Below, piece by piece: positions 10,481 through 19,234 of a DNA stretch of 64,000 nucleotides. Under the pieces are notes generated by a model. That model did not search any database and was not told the origin of the DNA. It worked only from the letters and a program-made list of their open reading frames with translations. Within the stretch, counting starts at the first letter, position 1, and each line of letters starts with the position of its first letter. The position numbers were made by a program, and so were the translations under genes. The stretch is from positions 1 to 64,000 of IMG/VR virus record IMGVR_UViG_3300046004_001116; one strand, written 5' to 3'. The DNA is from a virus.

Positions 10481-10957
10481 ATGTCAGCAACTAAAATTTG
10501 GCCTATTAACGGTACTGGAAGTTACGCACCAGAAAGTAACACACAAATAGCATTCGGAGGTGTGGTAGGAACTACAGGCATTGATGGAGTACCAACAGCT
10601 GTAGTGACAGCGATTAATGCGCTTGGCGCAACAAATGTTAAAATAGCCGAACTTGATGTTTGGGTAGCAAGTGCCGCGTCAACAAGTATAGTTTTTGCAA
10701 GTACATATGCTGGCACAACTGGTGCTCGTCAAGTAAAATATTATAATGGAAAACGACCAGCATTTGGTTTAGATGGAGATATTACTGCAATACTTGTTGC
10801 TGCTGCATCACCAAATGATTTAACTATTATTGACAACAGTGGGAAAACTGGCACGTTTCCAGCAGGATCTCTTAAACAAGGTGCTATTTATCCAATCACA
10901 ATTAACTCGGTTGTTTCTGCTACAAGTGGTAACTTCATCGGGTTAAGCGAATACTAA
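10481..10957 (+). CDS. Probable small virion protein
   Basis: A 158-residue Ala/Thr/Gly-rich, beta-like protein with few charged residues, the composition often seen in decoration or fibre-associated proteins. It lies 14 bases before the DUF285 repeat protein and probably shares its transcript. No family recognised. Confidence 0.5.
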   Translation: MSATKIWPINGTGSYAPESNTQIAFGGVVGTTGIDGVPTAVVTAINALGATNVKIAELDVWVASAASTSIVFASTYAGTTGARQVKYYNGKRPAFGLDGDITAILVAAASPNDLTIIDNSGKTGTFPAGSLKQGAIYPITINSVVSATSGNFIGLSEY

Positions 10958-10971
10958 AAAGATAACTCAAT

Positions 10972-13773
10972 ATGTCTGTTAGATTAAGCGACATGTGGTC
11001 ATTAAGCACAGATGTATTTAATTACGATAACGTTATTACAGCAGAAGGGCCTTCAGCTAACTGGTTTTACTCAACATGGAACACAAGTAATACATCAACG
11101 GGGTCAAGCACAGCAACTCAAATTAAGTTACCTCTTGTTGCAACAGGTACTTATAACTTTGTGGTTGACTGGGGCGATGGAACTTCACCGGAAACAATAA
11201 CTGCTTGGAATCAAGCAGAAACAACACATACATACGCAACAGCTGCCACTTATATAATTCGTATCACAGGAACTATCACTGGATGGCAATTTAATAATGG
11301 AGGAGATAAACTTAAACTATTAAGTATATCACAATGGGGCACTTTAAGACCTGGGAATAACACTGCTATATTTATGGGTTGTGGTAATTTAAGGCTGGAC
11401 GATGTAAGAGGTGTTCTTGATACAACAGGAATGACAAGTTTCTATCGACTGTTTCATAGCTGTACAAGTCTAGTGCAAGTTAATAGGATTAATGAATGGA
11501 ATACTTTTAATGTTACAAACATGGGGTCAACTTTTGACTCGTCTTACAGGTTTAACGACAACATTGGAAATTGGAATACTTTTAATGTTACTACTTTTGA
11601 ATTAATGTTTGCACACGCAGGTGCGTTTAATAACGGTGGTAGTCCTGATATTGATAATTGGAACACTGCAAATGTCACAACAATGAGATTTATGTTTGGT
11701 ACCGACGGAACTGTACCCGGGGGTACTGCTATGAAATTTAATCAACCTATAGGAACATGGGACACAACAAAAGTTACAAATATGTCGGGAATGTTTGCTA
11801 GAAATAATGCGTTTAATCAAGACATATCAACTAAAGTTGTTACTAAAACTGTTTTTGAGGTTACTCAAAATTTCACTGTGAAATACGGAGTTACATTTTC
11901 CGCATGGGACACTAAAAATGTAACTGACATGGAAAGTATGCTAAGCGCCGCTGTGGTAGGGAACGGGCAATTTAATCAATACATTGGTAATTGGAACACT
12001 TCTAAAGTTACTCTAATGAACTCAATGTTTAACGAACAAACTGAATTTAACCAAGACGTGTCGACTAAAGTTGTTACTGTTGGCAGTGATACATATACTG
12101 CTTGGGATACTAAAGAAGTTACTAATATGTCGTTTATATTTAGTGGAACTACTGCAGTAGGTGGTTTAGGTAAATTTAATCAAAACATAGGTAATTGGAA
12201 CACTTCTAAAGTTACCAACATGGGTAGGATGTTTTTACAGAAGAATAAATTTAACCAAGACATATCAACTAAAGTTGTTACTGTTAATGGAGTTTCATAC
12301 ACTGCTTGGGATACTAAAGAAGTTACTGATATGGCATTTATGCTATACACATCTTCACCTGATGGCACAGCATATGGAGAATTTAATCAGAACATTGGTA
12401 ATTGGAACACTTCTAAAGTAACAACTTTATATGCTACTTTTTATAACCAAAAATCTTTTAATCAGAATATTGGAACAAAGTACACTACTGTTAATGGAGT
12501 TTCATACACTGCTTGGGATACTAAAGAAGTTACTAACATGTCATTTACATGTAGAGTAGGATCATCTATAGGTGGGGGCGTATTCAATAATGGTGAGTCT
12601 AATGACATTAAGGACTGGAACACATCAAAAGTTACTACGATGCAAAGTATGTTCAGCGGGCAACCCTTATTTAATCAAAATATTGGAACAAAGGCTTCTA
12701 CTGTTGGTTTTACTACTTGGACTGCTTGGGACACTTTAAATGTAACAAATATGTCATATATGCTTAATGCGTATGTTGCAACAAATACAAACGGTGGAGT
12801 ATTTAACAACGGTGGTAGTGGAACTTTTGGTAATTGGAATACATCAAAAGTTACAGATATGAGTTATATGTTACAGGATCAAGTTTTGTTTAACCAAACT
12901 ATGAACACCATGTTAGCTACTATTAATAGTGTTACATATACTGCTTGGGATACTTTAAACGTAACAAATATGGCGGGTCTTTTTGCTGTTTTCAACAAAA
13001 CGGGAATTTTTAATCAAAACCTTGGAAGTTGGAATACATCAAAAGTTACTAACATGAATGCTATGTTTATTGCACAAGTTCTTTTTGATAAAAATATAGG
13101 AACAAGGGAAGTAACAGTTGGGGCTTCTACATACACTGCTTGGAACACTTTAAATGTAACAAATATGTCATTTATGTTTAGCGCAAACCCTTTAAACTCA
13201 TCTTCACAAGGAGTATTTAATAATGGTGGTGCCACCGCGCTTACAAGTTGGAATACATCAAAAGTAACAACCTTTCAGGCAATGTTCCAAAATCAACCGC
13301 TGTTTAATCAAAATTTAAGAACAAAGACAGTTACGGTTGGCGCAAGTACTTACACTGCATGGGATACTTTGGACGCTACTAGCATGAGATATATGTTTTT
13401 TAATAAGACAGGAAATACCGCAAGCCAATTTAACCAAAACATAGGGAATTGGAACACTGCTAAAGTTACAGATATGACTGCTATGTTTTGTAACGCTGCT
13501 AGTTTTAATCAAAACATAGATAATTGGAATGTTTCATTAGTAACCGCATTTAATTCACCTACAGCATTAAATGAAACCTTTGCAGACGGAACAGCAATAT
13601 CAACTGCAAATTACGATGATATACTTGAAGGATGGTCATTGAGGCCAGTTCTTGCAAATAAAGTAATTAGTTTTGGAACAACTAAATATAGTGCAGCTGC
13701 AGTATCGGAAAGAGCAATATTAACATCAGCTCCAAATAATTGGACAATAGTTGATGGCGGTTTAGCAGCATAA
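10972..13773 (+). CDS. DUF285/BspA-like repeat protein, probable virion adhesin
   Basis: A 933-residue protein. A PKD-like N-terminal region (VDWGDGTSPE near residue 69) is followed by about 15 copies of the DUF285 repeat, with a core like FNQNIGNWNTSKVTNM and MF, spread from about residue 150 to 880. DUF285 repeats are common on surfaces of Bacteroidota and Mycoplasma and mediate adhesion. In a phage the likely role is a fibre or receptor-binding surface. The DNA repeats are diverged in the third codon position but recombination could still shuffle them. Confidence 0.75.
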   Translation: MSVRLSDMWSLSTDVFNYDNVITAEGPSANWFYSTWNTSNTSTGSSTATQIKLPLVATGTYNFVVDWGDGTSPETITAWNQAETTHTYATAATYIIRITGTITGWQFNNGGDKLKLLSISQWGTLRPGNNTAIFMGCGNLRLDDVRGVLDTTGMTSFYRLFHSCTSLVQVNRINEWNTFNVTNMGSTFDSSYRFNDNIGNWNTFNVTTFELMFAHAGAFNNGGSPDIDNWNTANVTTMRFMFGTDGTVPGGTAMKFNQPIGTWDTTKVTNMSGMFARNNAFNQDISTKVVTKTVFEVTQNFTVKYGVTFSAWDTKNVTDMESMLSAAVVGNGQFNQYIGNWNTSKVTLMNSMFNEQTEFNQDVSTKVVTVGSDTYTAWDTKEVTNMSFIFSGTTAVGGLGKFNQNIGNWNTSKVTNMGRMFLQKNKFNQDISTKVVTVNGVSYTAWDTKEVTDMAFMLYTSSPDGTAYGEFNQNIGNWNTSKVTTLYATFYNQKSFNQNIGTKYTTVNGVSYTAWDTKEVTNMSFTCRVGSSIGGGVFNNGESNDIKDWNTSKVTTMQSMFSGQPLFNQNIGTKASTVGFTTWTAWDTLNVTNMSYMLNAYVATNTNGGVFNNGGSGTFGNWNTSKVTDMSYMLQDQVLFNQTMNTMLATINSVTYTAWDTLNVTNMAGLFAVFNKTGIFNQNLGSWNTSKVTNMNAMFIAQVLFDKNIGTREVTVGASTYTAWNTLNVTNMSFMFSANPLNSSSQGVFNNGGATALTSWNTSKVTTFQAMFQNQPLFNQNLRTKTVTVGASTYTAWDTLDATSMRYMFFNKTGNTASQFNQNIGNWNTAKVTDMTAMFCNAASFNQNIDNWNVSLVTAFNSPTALNETFADGTAISTANYDDILEGWSLRPVLANKVISFGTTKYSAAAVSERAILTSAPNNWTIVDGGLAA

Positions 13774-13791
13774 TAAAAATTAGAATTATGA

Positions 13792-14019
13792 ATGAAATAT
13801 TACTTAGCACATAACTCAATAGATGTTTTTCATTACGGTAGTATTCATGAGGATCAAGTTTTAACATCTGGGCAACCTTATGTAGAATACTTTAATACTC
13901 TTGTTGAATTACAAGAAAGATTAATATCTTTAGGACAGGAATACACAGAGACAGAAACGGTAATTAATTTGCCGTCTGAAGAACAATCTGAAGAACCATC
14001 TGAAGATCCAAGTATATAA
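13792..14019 (+). CDS. Small acidic protein after the repeat protein
   Basis: A 75-residue protein ending in a short repeat of SEEP-type residues (EEQSEEPSEDPS). The N-terminal part (about 45 residues) looks globular. It follows the DUF285 gene after 18 bases and ends 14 bases before the tmRNA. A fibre-assembly role is possible but only from position. Confidence 0.5.
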   Translation: MKYYLAHNSIDVFHYGSIHEDQVLTSGQPYVEYFNTLVELQERLISLGQEYTETETVINLPSEEQSEEPSEDPSI

Positions 14020-14033
14020 CAATAAATTAAAAC

Positions 14034-14510
14034 GGGCCATTCTGGAATTGATTGGCGGAACGTTATTCTTTGACATGCAGGCAGAGTTACATGGAAACTC
14101 TATAATAACCTATGGAACTTTTAAATGGCGATAAGTCAACAATGACCTTCGAAGATGCTATGGCATTCGTTGGTGCTTCTGAGTACGCGGTAGCTGCTTA
14201 ATGAAGGCGGGTCTCAATTACCTAGGAACAGAAATTTGAACACGGGAAAAAGGGTTAATAGTACCACATGCCGATGACCAATCAGTAACCCTGAGCGAAA
14301 GCAACAGACCACGGAGAAATCCAAGGAGCGCTGTTAATTGGAAGTCACCACCTTAATGTCAGGTGTATAATATCATTGAGTTGGTTGTTTGTTCGGAACT
14401 GGGTTAACTGAACTCTCTATTTTTGAAGTACTGAATAAACTTCATAAGCCTGTGAATGAATGCATCGGATAATCCGAACAAGATGTGGGGGTCGAGTCCC
14501 ACATGGTCCA
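14034..14510 (+). ncRNA. ssrA: tmRNA (transfer-messenger RNA)
   Basis: The 5' end GGGCCATTCTGGAATTGAT matches the tmRNA start pattern and pairs with the 3' end TGGTCC, leaving A as discriminator and no encoded CCA. The 3' tRNA-like part has a T-arm with GTCGAGT. An internal frame near 14127-14202 ends in EYAVAA and two stops, close to the usual tag end YALAA. About 477 nt is longer than a typical tmRNA. A phage copy would rescue stalled ribosomes and tag their products for proteolysis. Confidence 0.9.
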
Positions 14511-14518
14511 CTACTAAT

Positions 14519-14546
14519 AAAGATCTGCCAAAAGCGGATCTTTTGT
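14519..14546 (+). terminator. Intrinsic terminator after tmRNA
   Basis: A 10-bp stem AAAGATCTGC with GCGGATCTTT (one G-U pair), loop CAAAA, then T residues. Confidence 0.8.
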
Positions 14547-14576
14547 TGTATGTTCAGTTTTCATCATATTTAGGTT

Positions 14577-14590
14577 GTGATATATACTCA
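14577..14590 (+). promoter_or_regulatory. Late-promoter-like box of the phosphonate operon
   Basis: GTGATATATACTCA lies 12 bases before the PEP mutase gene, so the phosphonate genes are expected to be expressed late with the capsid genes. Confidence 0.6.
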
Positions 14591-14601
14591 AATACAAATA
14601 T

Positions 14602-15501
14602 ATGAAAACAACTAAAGCACAAAAACTTAGAGACTTACTAAGTAGTGATCAATTAGAATTTATCATGGAGGCCCACAGTGGGTTATCAGCAAAGATAGTT
14701 GAAGAAGCAGGGTTCAAAGGAATTTGGGCAAGCGGTTTATCAATGTCAGCTGTACATGGTGTAAGAGACAATAATGAACTTTCCTGGACTGATGTAGTGA
14801 ATGCACTTAAGTTCATGAGTAATGCAACCACAATTCCAATCCTTCTTGACGCAGATACAGGCTACGGAAGTTTTAATAACTTCGTGCAATTGCTACAGGA
14901 ACTTGTTAAGCATGATATTGGTGGAGTTGTCATTGAGGATAAAATCTTTCCTAAAACCAATTCTTTCATTAACGGAGAAAAACAACAACTTGCAGATATT
15001 GTGGAGTTCTCTAGAAAAATCACAGCAGGTAAAGATTACTTAAAATCTATAGGCCGTGAAGATTTTGTAATCTGTGCAAGATTAGAAGCATACATTACAG
15101 GTTTAGGCCACGAAGAAGCGATGAAACGTGCTATTGCATATGCTGAAGCTGGCGCTGATGCTATTCTTTGTCATAGTAAACTCGCAGATTCTTCAGAGAT
15201 TGATATCTTTATGAATGATTGGAAAAGAACTCTAGTTGGAGAAACTACTCCAATTATTATTGTTCCTACCAAATATTATAAAGTTCCAACTCAACATTTT
15301 GCTGAAACTGGTGTTTCATTAATCATTTGGGCAAATCACAACTTAAGATCTAGCATTAAGTCAATGCAAGAAACTACACAACAAATTTTTGCTGACTCAT
15401 CATTAATTAATGTAGAACAAAATGTAGCAAAACTTGAAGAAGTTTTCCGTTTACAAAATGCTGAAGCATTAGAAATTGCTGAAAAGAAATATCTTCCTTA
15501 A
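14602..15501 (+). CDS. pepM: Phosphoenolpyruvate phosphomutase
   Basis: A 299-residue enzyme of the isocitrate lyase/PEP mutase superfamily. It carries the PEP mutase signature EDKIFPKTNS (residues 112-121) that separates mutases from lyases, and the metal-binding DADTGYG (83-89). It rearranges phosphoenolpyruvate to phosphonopyruvate, creating the C-P bond, the committed step of nearly all natural phosphonates. It is the first gene of a five-gene operon whose other members draw the equilibrium forward. Length is normal for the family and the start is the first ATG after the late box. Confidence 0.95.
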   Translation: MKTTKAQKLRDLLSSDQLEFIMEAHSGLSAKIVEEAGFKGIWASGLSMSAVHGVRDNNELSWTDVVNALKFMSNATTIPILLDADTGYGSFNNFVQLLQELVKHDIGGVVIEDKIFPKTNSFINGEKQQLADIVEFSRKITAGKDYLKSIGREDFVICARLEAYITGLGHEEAMKRAIAYAEAGADAILCHSKLADSSEIDIFMNDWKRTLVGETTPIIIVPTKYYKVPTQHFAETGVSLIIWANHNLRSSIKSMQETTQQIFADSSLINVEQNVAKLEEVFRLQNAEALEIAEKKYLP

Positions 15502-15510
15502 AACTTTAGA

Positions 15511-16629
15511 ATGAATACAAAACAATTTGGTGATTGGTTGCAAGAATTGGAATTTGATGTCTTTACTGGCGTTCCATGTTCTTATCTTAAGTATTTGATT
15601 AACTATGCTTATTCTGACTGCACTTATATTAATGCACCTAATGAAGGTGATGCAGTAGCAGTTGCAGCGGGTGCCTATCTTGCAGGTAAACGTCCAGTGG
15701 TTCTTTTACAAAACTCTGGATTAGGAAATCTTATTTCTCCGCTTACTTCACTTAATCATATCTTTAAGATTCCTTTTCTTGGATTTGTTTCTTTAAGAGG
15801 TGGGCCTGACGATGAACCTCAGCATGAACTGATGGGTAAGATTACTCGAGAAATGCTTCAAGTAACACAAACACCAATTGCTACATTAAGTAAAGATCTA
15901 GAAGAAGCTAAAATGCAAATCATGGCTGCTCGAGATTTTATTGATGCAAATAAAATTCCATTCTTTTTTATCGTTGAAAAGGACACGTTTGATCCCTACA
16001 AGTTATCGATAGACTCAAAGCCAAAATATTCTAAAGGTACAAGCAAAACTTACGGTAAAGGTAATGAAGAATTATCATCAAGAACCGAAGCATTAGAAGA
16101 AATAGTTAGATCACGCGGTAAAGCTGGTGTTATTGCAACTACGGGAATGACAGGCCGAGAACTATATGAAGTTGAAGATCATGAGCAACATTTATACATT
16201 GTAGGATCTATGGGTTGTACATCAGCAATAGGTTTAGGAACTGCAATGTTTAGTGATAAGCCAGTCATTGTAGTTGATGGAGACGGCGCAGCACTTATGC
16301 GTTTAAGCGGTATGCCAATGTTAGGTCACGAAAAGCCGGATAATCTTTTACATATTCTTTTAGATAATAATGAACACAATTCAACTGGTGGACAGTCTAC
16401 AATATCTGCTATTATGAACTGGCCGCTATTTGCAGAATCTATTGGGTATCAAGCAATTACGGTTAGAACGTTAAAGCAACTTAATCATGCAATTGAAGAA
16501 TGGCATATGAATCCCAGCTTGACGTTTATTTACATGAAGATTAATAACACAGTAAAAGATAACCTTGGTAGACCTAAAGTAAAACCACATCAAGTTGGTT
16601 CACGTTTTAGAAACTACATTACATCATAA
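15511..16629 (+). CDS. ppd: Phosphonopyruvate decarboxylase
   Basis: A 372-residue thiamine-diphosphate enzyme. The catalytic Glu lies in NEGDA (E45), and the cofactor motif is DGDGAAL (256-262) followed by NNEHNSTGGQ (286-295). It decarboxylates phosphonopyruvate to phosphonoacetaldehyde and makes the unfavourable mutase step irreversible. Length matches Ppd enzymes rather than the larger acetolactate synthases. It starts 9 bases after pepM. Confidence 0.93.
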   Translation: MNTKQFGDWLQELEFDVFTGVPCSYLKYLINYAYSDCTYINAPNEGDAVAVAAGAYLAGKRPVVLLQNSGLGNLISPLTSLNHIFKIPFLGFVSLRGGPDDEPQHELMGKITREMLQVTQTPIATLSKDLEEAKMQIMAARDFIDANKIPFFFIVEKDTFDPYKLSIDSKPKYSKGTSKTYGKGNEELSSRTEALEEIVRSRGKAGVIATTGMTGRELYEVEDHEQHLYIVGSMGCTSAIGLGTAMFSDKPVIVVDGDGAALMRLSGMPMLGHEKPDNLLHILLDNNEHNSTGGQSTISAIMNWPLFAESIGYQAITVRTLKQLNHAIEEWHMNPSLTFIYMKINNTVKDNLGRPKVKPHQVGSRFRNYITS

Positions 16630-16632
16630 GGT

Positions 16633-17310
16633 ATGGAAAATTGGAAAAACATTTGGAACCGTAAACCAGCTAAAGATGTTTATGATCTGCAAGATCTTAT
16701 AAACGCAAATGGGTTTGACACATCAAGTTTGCTAGTCAAAAATCTAACTGACTATATTGAATCTGTAAAAACTAGAATGGGAATGAAGCAAGGTCAGTCA
16801 GTATATGAAGTTGGCTGCGGCTGTGGTTCTATTCTTTATCTTTTACAACAGATGGGTTTACAAGTTGGTGGTTCTGATTATTCTGACTCACTTATAAAGA
16901 TAGCAAAAGACTTGAACATATCTAATGATATTAAAGTAAGTGTTGCGAATGGTATTCCTGTTGAACCTAAGTATGATTATGTTATAGCAAATAGTGTGTT
17001 TCAGTATTTCCCAGATCTTAATTATGTTGAAGAAGTAGCGTGTCTTATGATGAATAAGTCTATAAGTGGTTCTATTGCAATCTTAGACATAAATGATTTA
17101 TCTAAGCAAGAACTTTATTTAAGTATTCGTCGTAAAGCAGAACCTGACTATGATGAAAAGTATAAAGACTTTCAACATCTATTTATTGACAAGCAATTTT
17201 GGATTAAATTGGGTTCTAAATTAAATTGGAAAGTTATCATAGAAGATCAAGACATACCAGAGTACAAAAATTCTAAATTTAGATACAACATATTTATAAC
17301 AAAAGCATGA
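16633..17310 (+). CDS. SAM-dependent methyltransferase in the phosphonate operon
   Basis: A 225-residue class I methyltransferase. Motif I is YEVGCGCGS near residue 61, with an acidic post-I residue in GSDYSDS. It begins 3 bases after ppd and overlaps the next gene by 4 bases, so it belongs to the pathway. N-methylation of aminoethylphosphonate, or O-methylation of a phosphonate, is a reasonable guess; the substrate cannot be read from sequence. Confidence 0.75.
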   Translation: MENWKNIWNRKPAKDVYDLQDLINANGFDTSSLLVKNLTDYIESVKTRMGMKQGQSVYEVGCGCGSILYLLQQMGLQVGGSDYSDSLIKIAKDLNISNDIKVSVANGIPVEPKYDYVIANSVFQYFPDLNYVEEVACLMMNKSISGSIAILDINDLSKQELYLSIRRKAEPDYDEKYKDFQHLFIDKQFWIKLGSKLNWKVIIEDQDIPEYKNSKFRYNIFITKA

Positions 17311-18035
17311 ACACAGCAATAATTTTAGCGGCAGGTTTAGGAAGCCGTTTTGGTGATATTACAAAGTACGTTCCTAAAGGAATGATTAAAGTAGGGAAGC
17401 AACCTATGATCCAATCCTCAATTGAAGCTATTCTTGAATTAGGATATGATGAGATCATAATTGTAACAGGACACTGTTCTAGTGTTTATGAAGAGTTTTG
17501 TAAAAAGTGGGGCAATGTAAAGATTGTAAAGAATCCTTTCTATTCAACAACTGGAAGTCTATTCTCACTTTACATGGGGCTAATTGAAGCAAAAATGTAT
17601 TACCCACCGGTGAATATTACAATTTTTGAGTCGGATATTATTTATGATAAGAATATCTTAGTAGATATGAAAGCTGAAAACTGTATGGTGGTTTCTGCAC
17701 CAAGAGCTGCAGGTTTAGGTGATGAATGCTGGACTCAAATTGAAGACGGAGTAATTACCAAGATTACTAAAGACAAGAATGATTGTGCAAATCCTGAATA
17801 TGAAATGGTTGGAATTACTAACATTACATTAAGTACAGTGAGCACATTGGCAAATTTAGAAAAAATGATTAAACTTTCTATTGACATGCTATATGAAAAC
17901 AATCAACAGGATTATGAATCCTTATTCACAGAAATGAATATCTTTAAGCCGTATGTAACTACTAAGTTATGGGCAGAGATGGACAACATCAAACATTTAG
18001 AAGATGCAATAACCAAAGTATTACCTAACATATGA
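17307..18035 (+). CDS. pntC: PntC-like CTP:phosphonate cytidylyltransferase
   Basis: A 242-residue nucleotidyltransferase related to LicC and PntC. The nucleotide loop is LAAGLGSRFG (residues 7-16) with a following KY.PKG, then NPFYSTTGSLFSLY near residue 81, and the metal-binding FESD near residue 109. In known clusters PntC activates 2-aminoethylphosphonate to CMP-AEP for transfer to glycans and is often fused to AEP transaminase; here it precedes the transaminase gene with a 4-base overlap. A phosphocholine-type cytidylyltransferase is the alternative, less likely in this context. Confidence 0.8.
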   Translation: MNTAIILAAGLGSRFGDITKYVPKGMIKVGKQPMIQSSIEAILELGYDEIIIVTGHCSSVYEEFCKKWGNVKIVKNPFYSTTGSLFSLYMGLIEAKMYYPPVNITIFESDIIYDKNILVDMKAENCMVVSAPRAAGLGDECWTQIEDGVITKITKDKNDCANPEYEMVGITNITLSTVSTLANLEKMIKLSIDMLYENNQQDYESLFTEMNIFKPYVTTKLWAEMDNIKHLEDAITKVLPNI

Positions 18036-19111
18036 AAAGAAACATTTTATTAAACCCTGGGCCAGCATGTACATCAGACGCAGTAAAACAAGCTGTACTT
18101 GATATTGGTGATGTTTGTCCTAGAGAAATAGAATTTGGCACTCTTATGAAGAATGCGTCTGAAAAGATTAAAACTCACTTAACATCGGATACTGATGAAT
18201 ATGAAGCTGTTCTTTTTACTACTTCAGGAACTGGCGCAATGGAATCTATTATAAGTTCATTACCTAAAGAAACCGACCGAGTTTTAAACATTGTGAATGG
18301 CGAGTACGGAAAACGTATTGGAGAAATGCTTGAGGTTTACGGAATAAGAAATAGCACATTGGATTTTGGTTATGATGCAATTGATTTAGACGTAATTGAA
18401 AAAGTATTGCAATCTGTGGAGTTTTCTCATATCTGTGTAGTTCATTGCGAAACTACCACTGGTGTAATTAACGATATAGAAAAGCTTGCGCAAATTGCTG
18501 CTAAGAAAAATGTTAAAGTGATTGTTGATGCTATGAGTTCTGCTTTTGCATATCCTATTAACATGAAGAAATGGGGAATTGATTTTCTTGCTTGCAGTTC
18601 AAACAAGTTAGTTCAAGGATTAGCTGGAATTGGAATTGTGGTTGGTTCTAAAAAACAAATCCAACGTTGCCACAAAAGAAACTTGTATCTTTCATTAAAA
18701 GACCAAGCTGATTACTTTAATAAAAGCAATCAAATGAGGTTTACTCCACCTGTTCAAATACTGAATGCTTTAGACGTGGCACTTGATGAATTAGCTGAAG
18801 AAGGATTGGCAAAACGTTACAAAAGATATGAAAAGCTAAATCTTTATATACGTAAGAAAATGGAAGCGTGTGGGTTCACTCCAGTTATTCCATTAAATGA
18901 ATCATCAATTATAATTACTGCATATCATGAGCCAGCTGGTTTTGATTTTGAAAACTTCCATTCTTATATGAAAGAAAGAGGTTTTATTGTTTATCCAGGA
19001 AAACTCACAGATGGCAAAAGTTTTAGAATTGCTAACATTGGCAATATAACATTAGATGATGTATATGAATTTTTAACATTAGTTAAAGATTATATGAAAA
19101 ACACAATCTAA
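18032..19111 (+). CDS. phnW: 2-Aminoethylphosphonate transaminase
   Basis: A 359-residue class V aminotransferase. LLNPGPACTS at residues 6-15 is the substrate loop, TSGTGAME (64-71) binds PLP phosphate, D166 of VDAMSS contacts the pyridine ring and K192 of SSNKLVQG is the PLP lysine. The family interconverts phosphonoacetaldehyde and 2-aminoethylphosphonate. In a catabolic operon it would sit with phosphonatase; here, with pepM and ppd, the direction is synthesis. It is the last gene of the operon. Confidence 0.9.
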   Translation: MKRNILLNPGPACTSDAVKQAVLDIGDVCPREIEFGTLMKNASEKIKTHLTSDTDEYEAVLFTTSGTGAMESIISSLPKETDRVLNIVNGEYGKRIGEMLEVYGIRNSTLDFGYDAIDLDVIEKVLQSVEFSHICVVHCETTTGVINDIEKLAQIAAKKNVKVIVDAMSSAFAYPINMKKWGIDFLACSSNKLVQGLAGIGIVVGSKKQIQRCHKRNLYLSLKDQADYFNKSNQMRFTPPVQILNALDVALDELAEEGLAKRYKRYEKLNLYIRKKMEACGFTPVIPLNESSIIITAYHEPAGFDFENFHSYMKERGFIVYPGKLTDGKSFRIANIGNITLDDVYEFLTLVKDYMKNTI

Positions 19112-19117
19112 GATTGA

Positions 19118-19130
19118 GTGATATATACTC
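19118..19130 (+). promoter_or_regulatory. Late-promoter-like box
   Basis: GTGATATATACTC, close to the box before pepM, opens the capsid gene region. Confidence 0.55.
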
Positions 19131-19190
19131 AAAATAAACCAACTATAACATTTTATCATATTTAAGAATATTAAATTTCTTTAATATGAA

Positions 19191-19206
19191 AGAGTATATA
19201 TAGATT
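19191..19206 (+). promoter_or_regulatory. Second late-promoter-like box before the protease gene
   Basis: AGAGTATATATAGATT, 28 bases before the start codon. Two boxes within 75 bases suggest strong late expression of the capsid module. Confidence 0.5.
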
Positions 19207-19234
19207 AGGAAATAATAAAAGTACTTTACCGACA

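Noticed and set aside
11500-13550. Tandem DNA repeats as a mobile or CRISPR-like element
   Set aside because: They are explained by DUF285 protein repeats of one long gene.
14602-19111. Phosphonate genes as a catabolic operon
   Set aside because: PEP mutase plus phosphonopyruvate decarboxylase act in synthesis, and no phosphonatase or C-P lyase gene is present.
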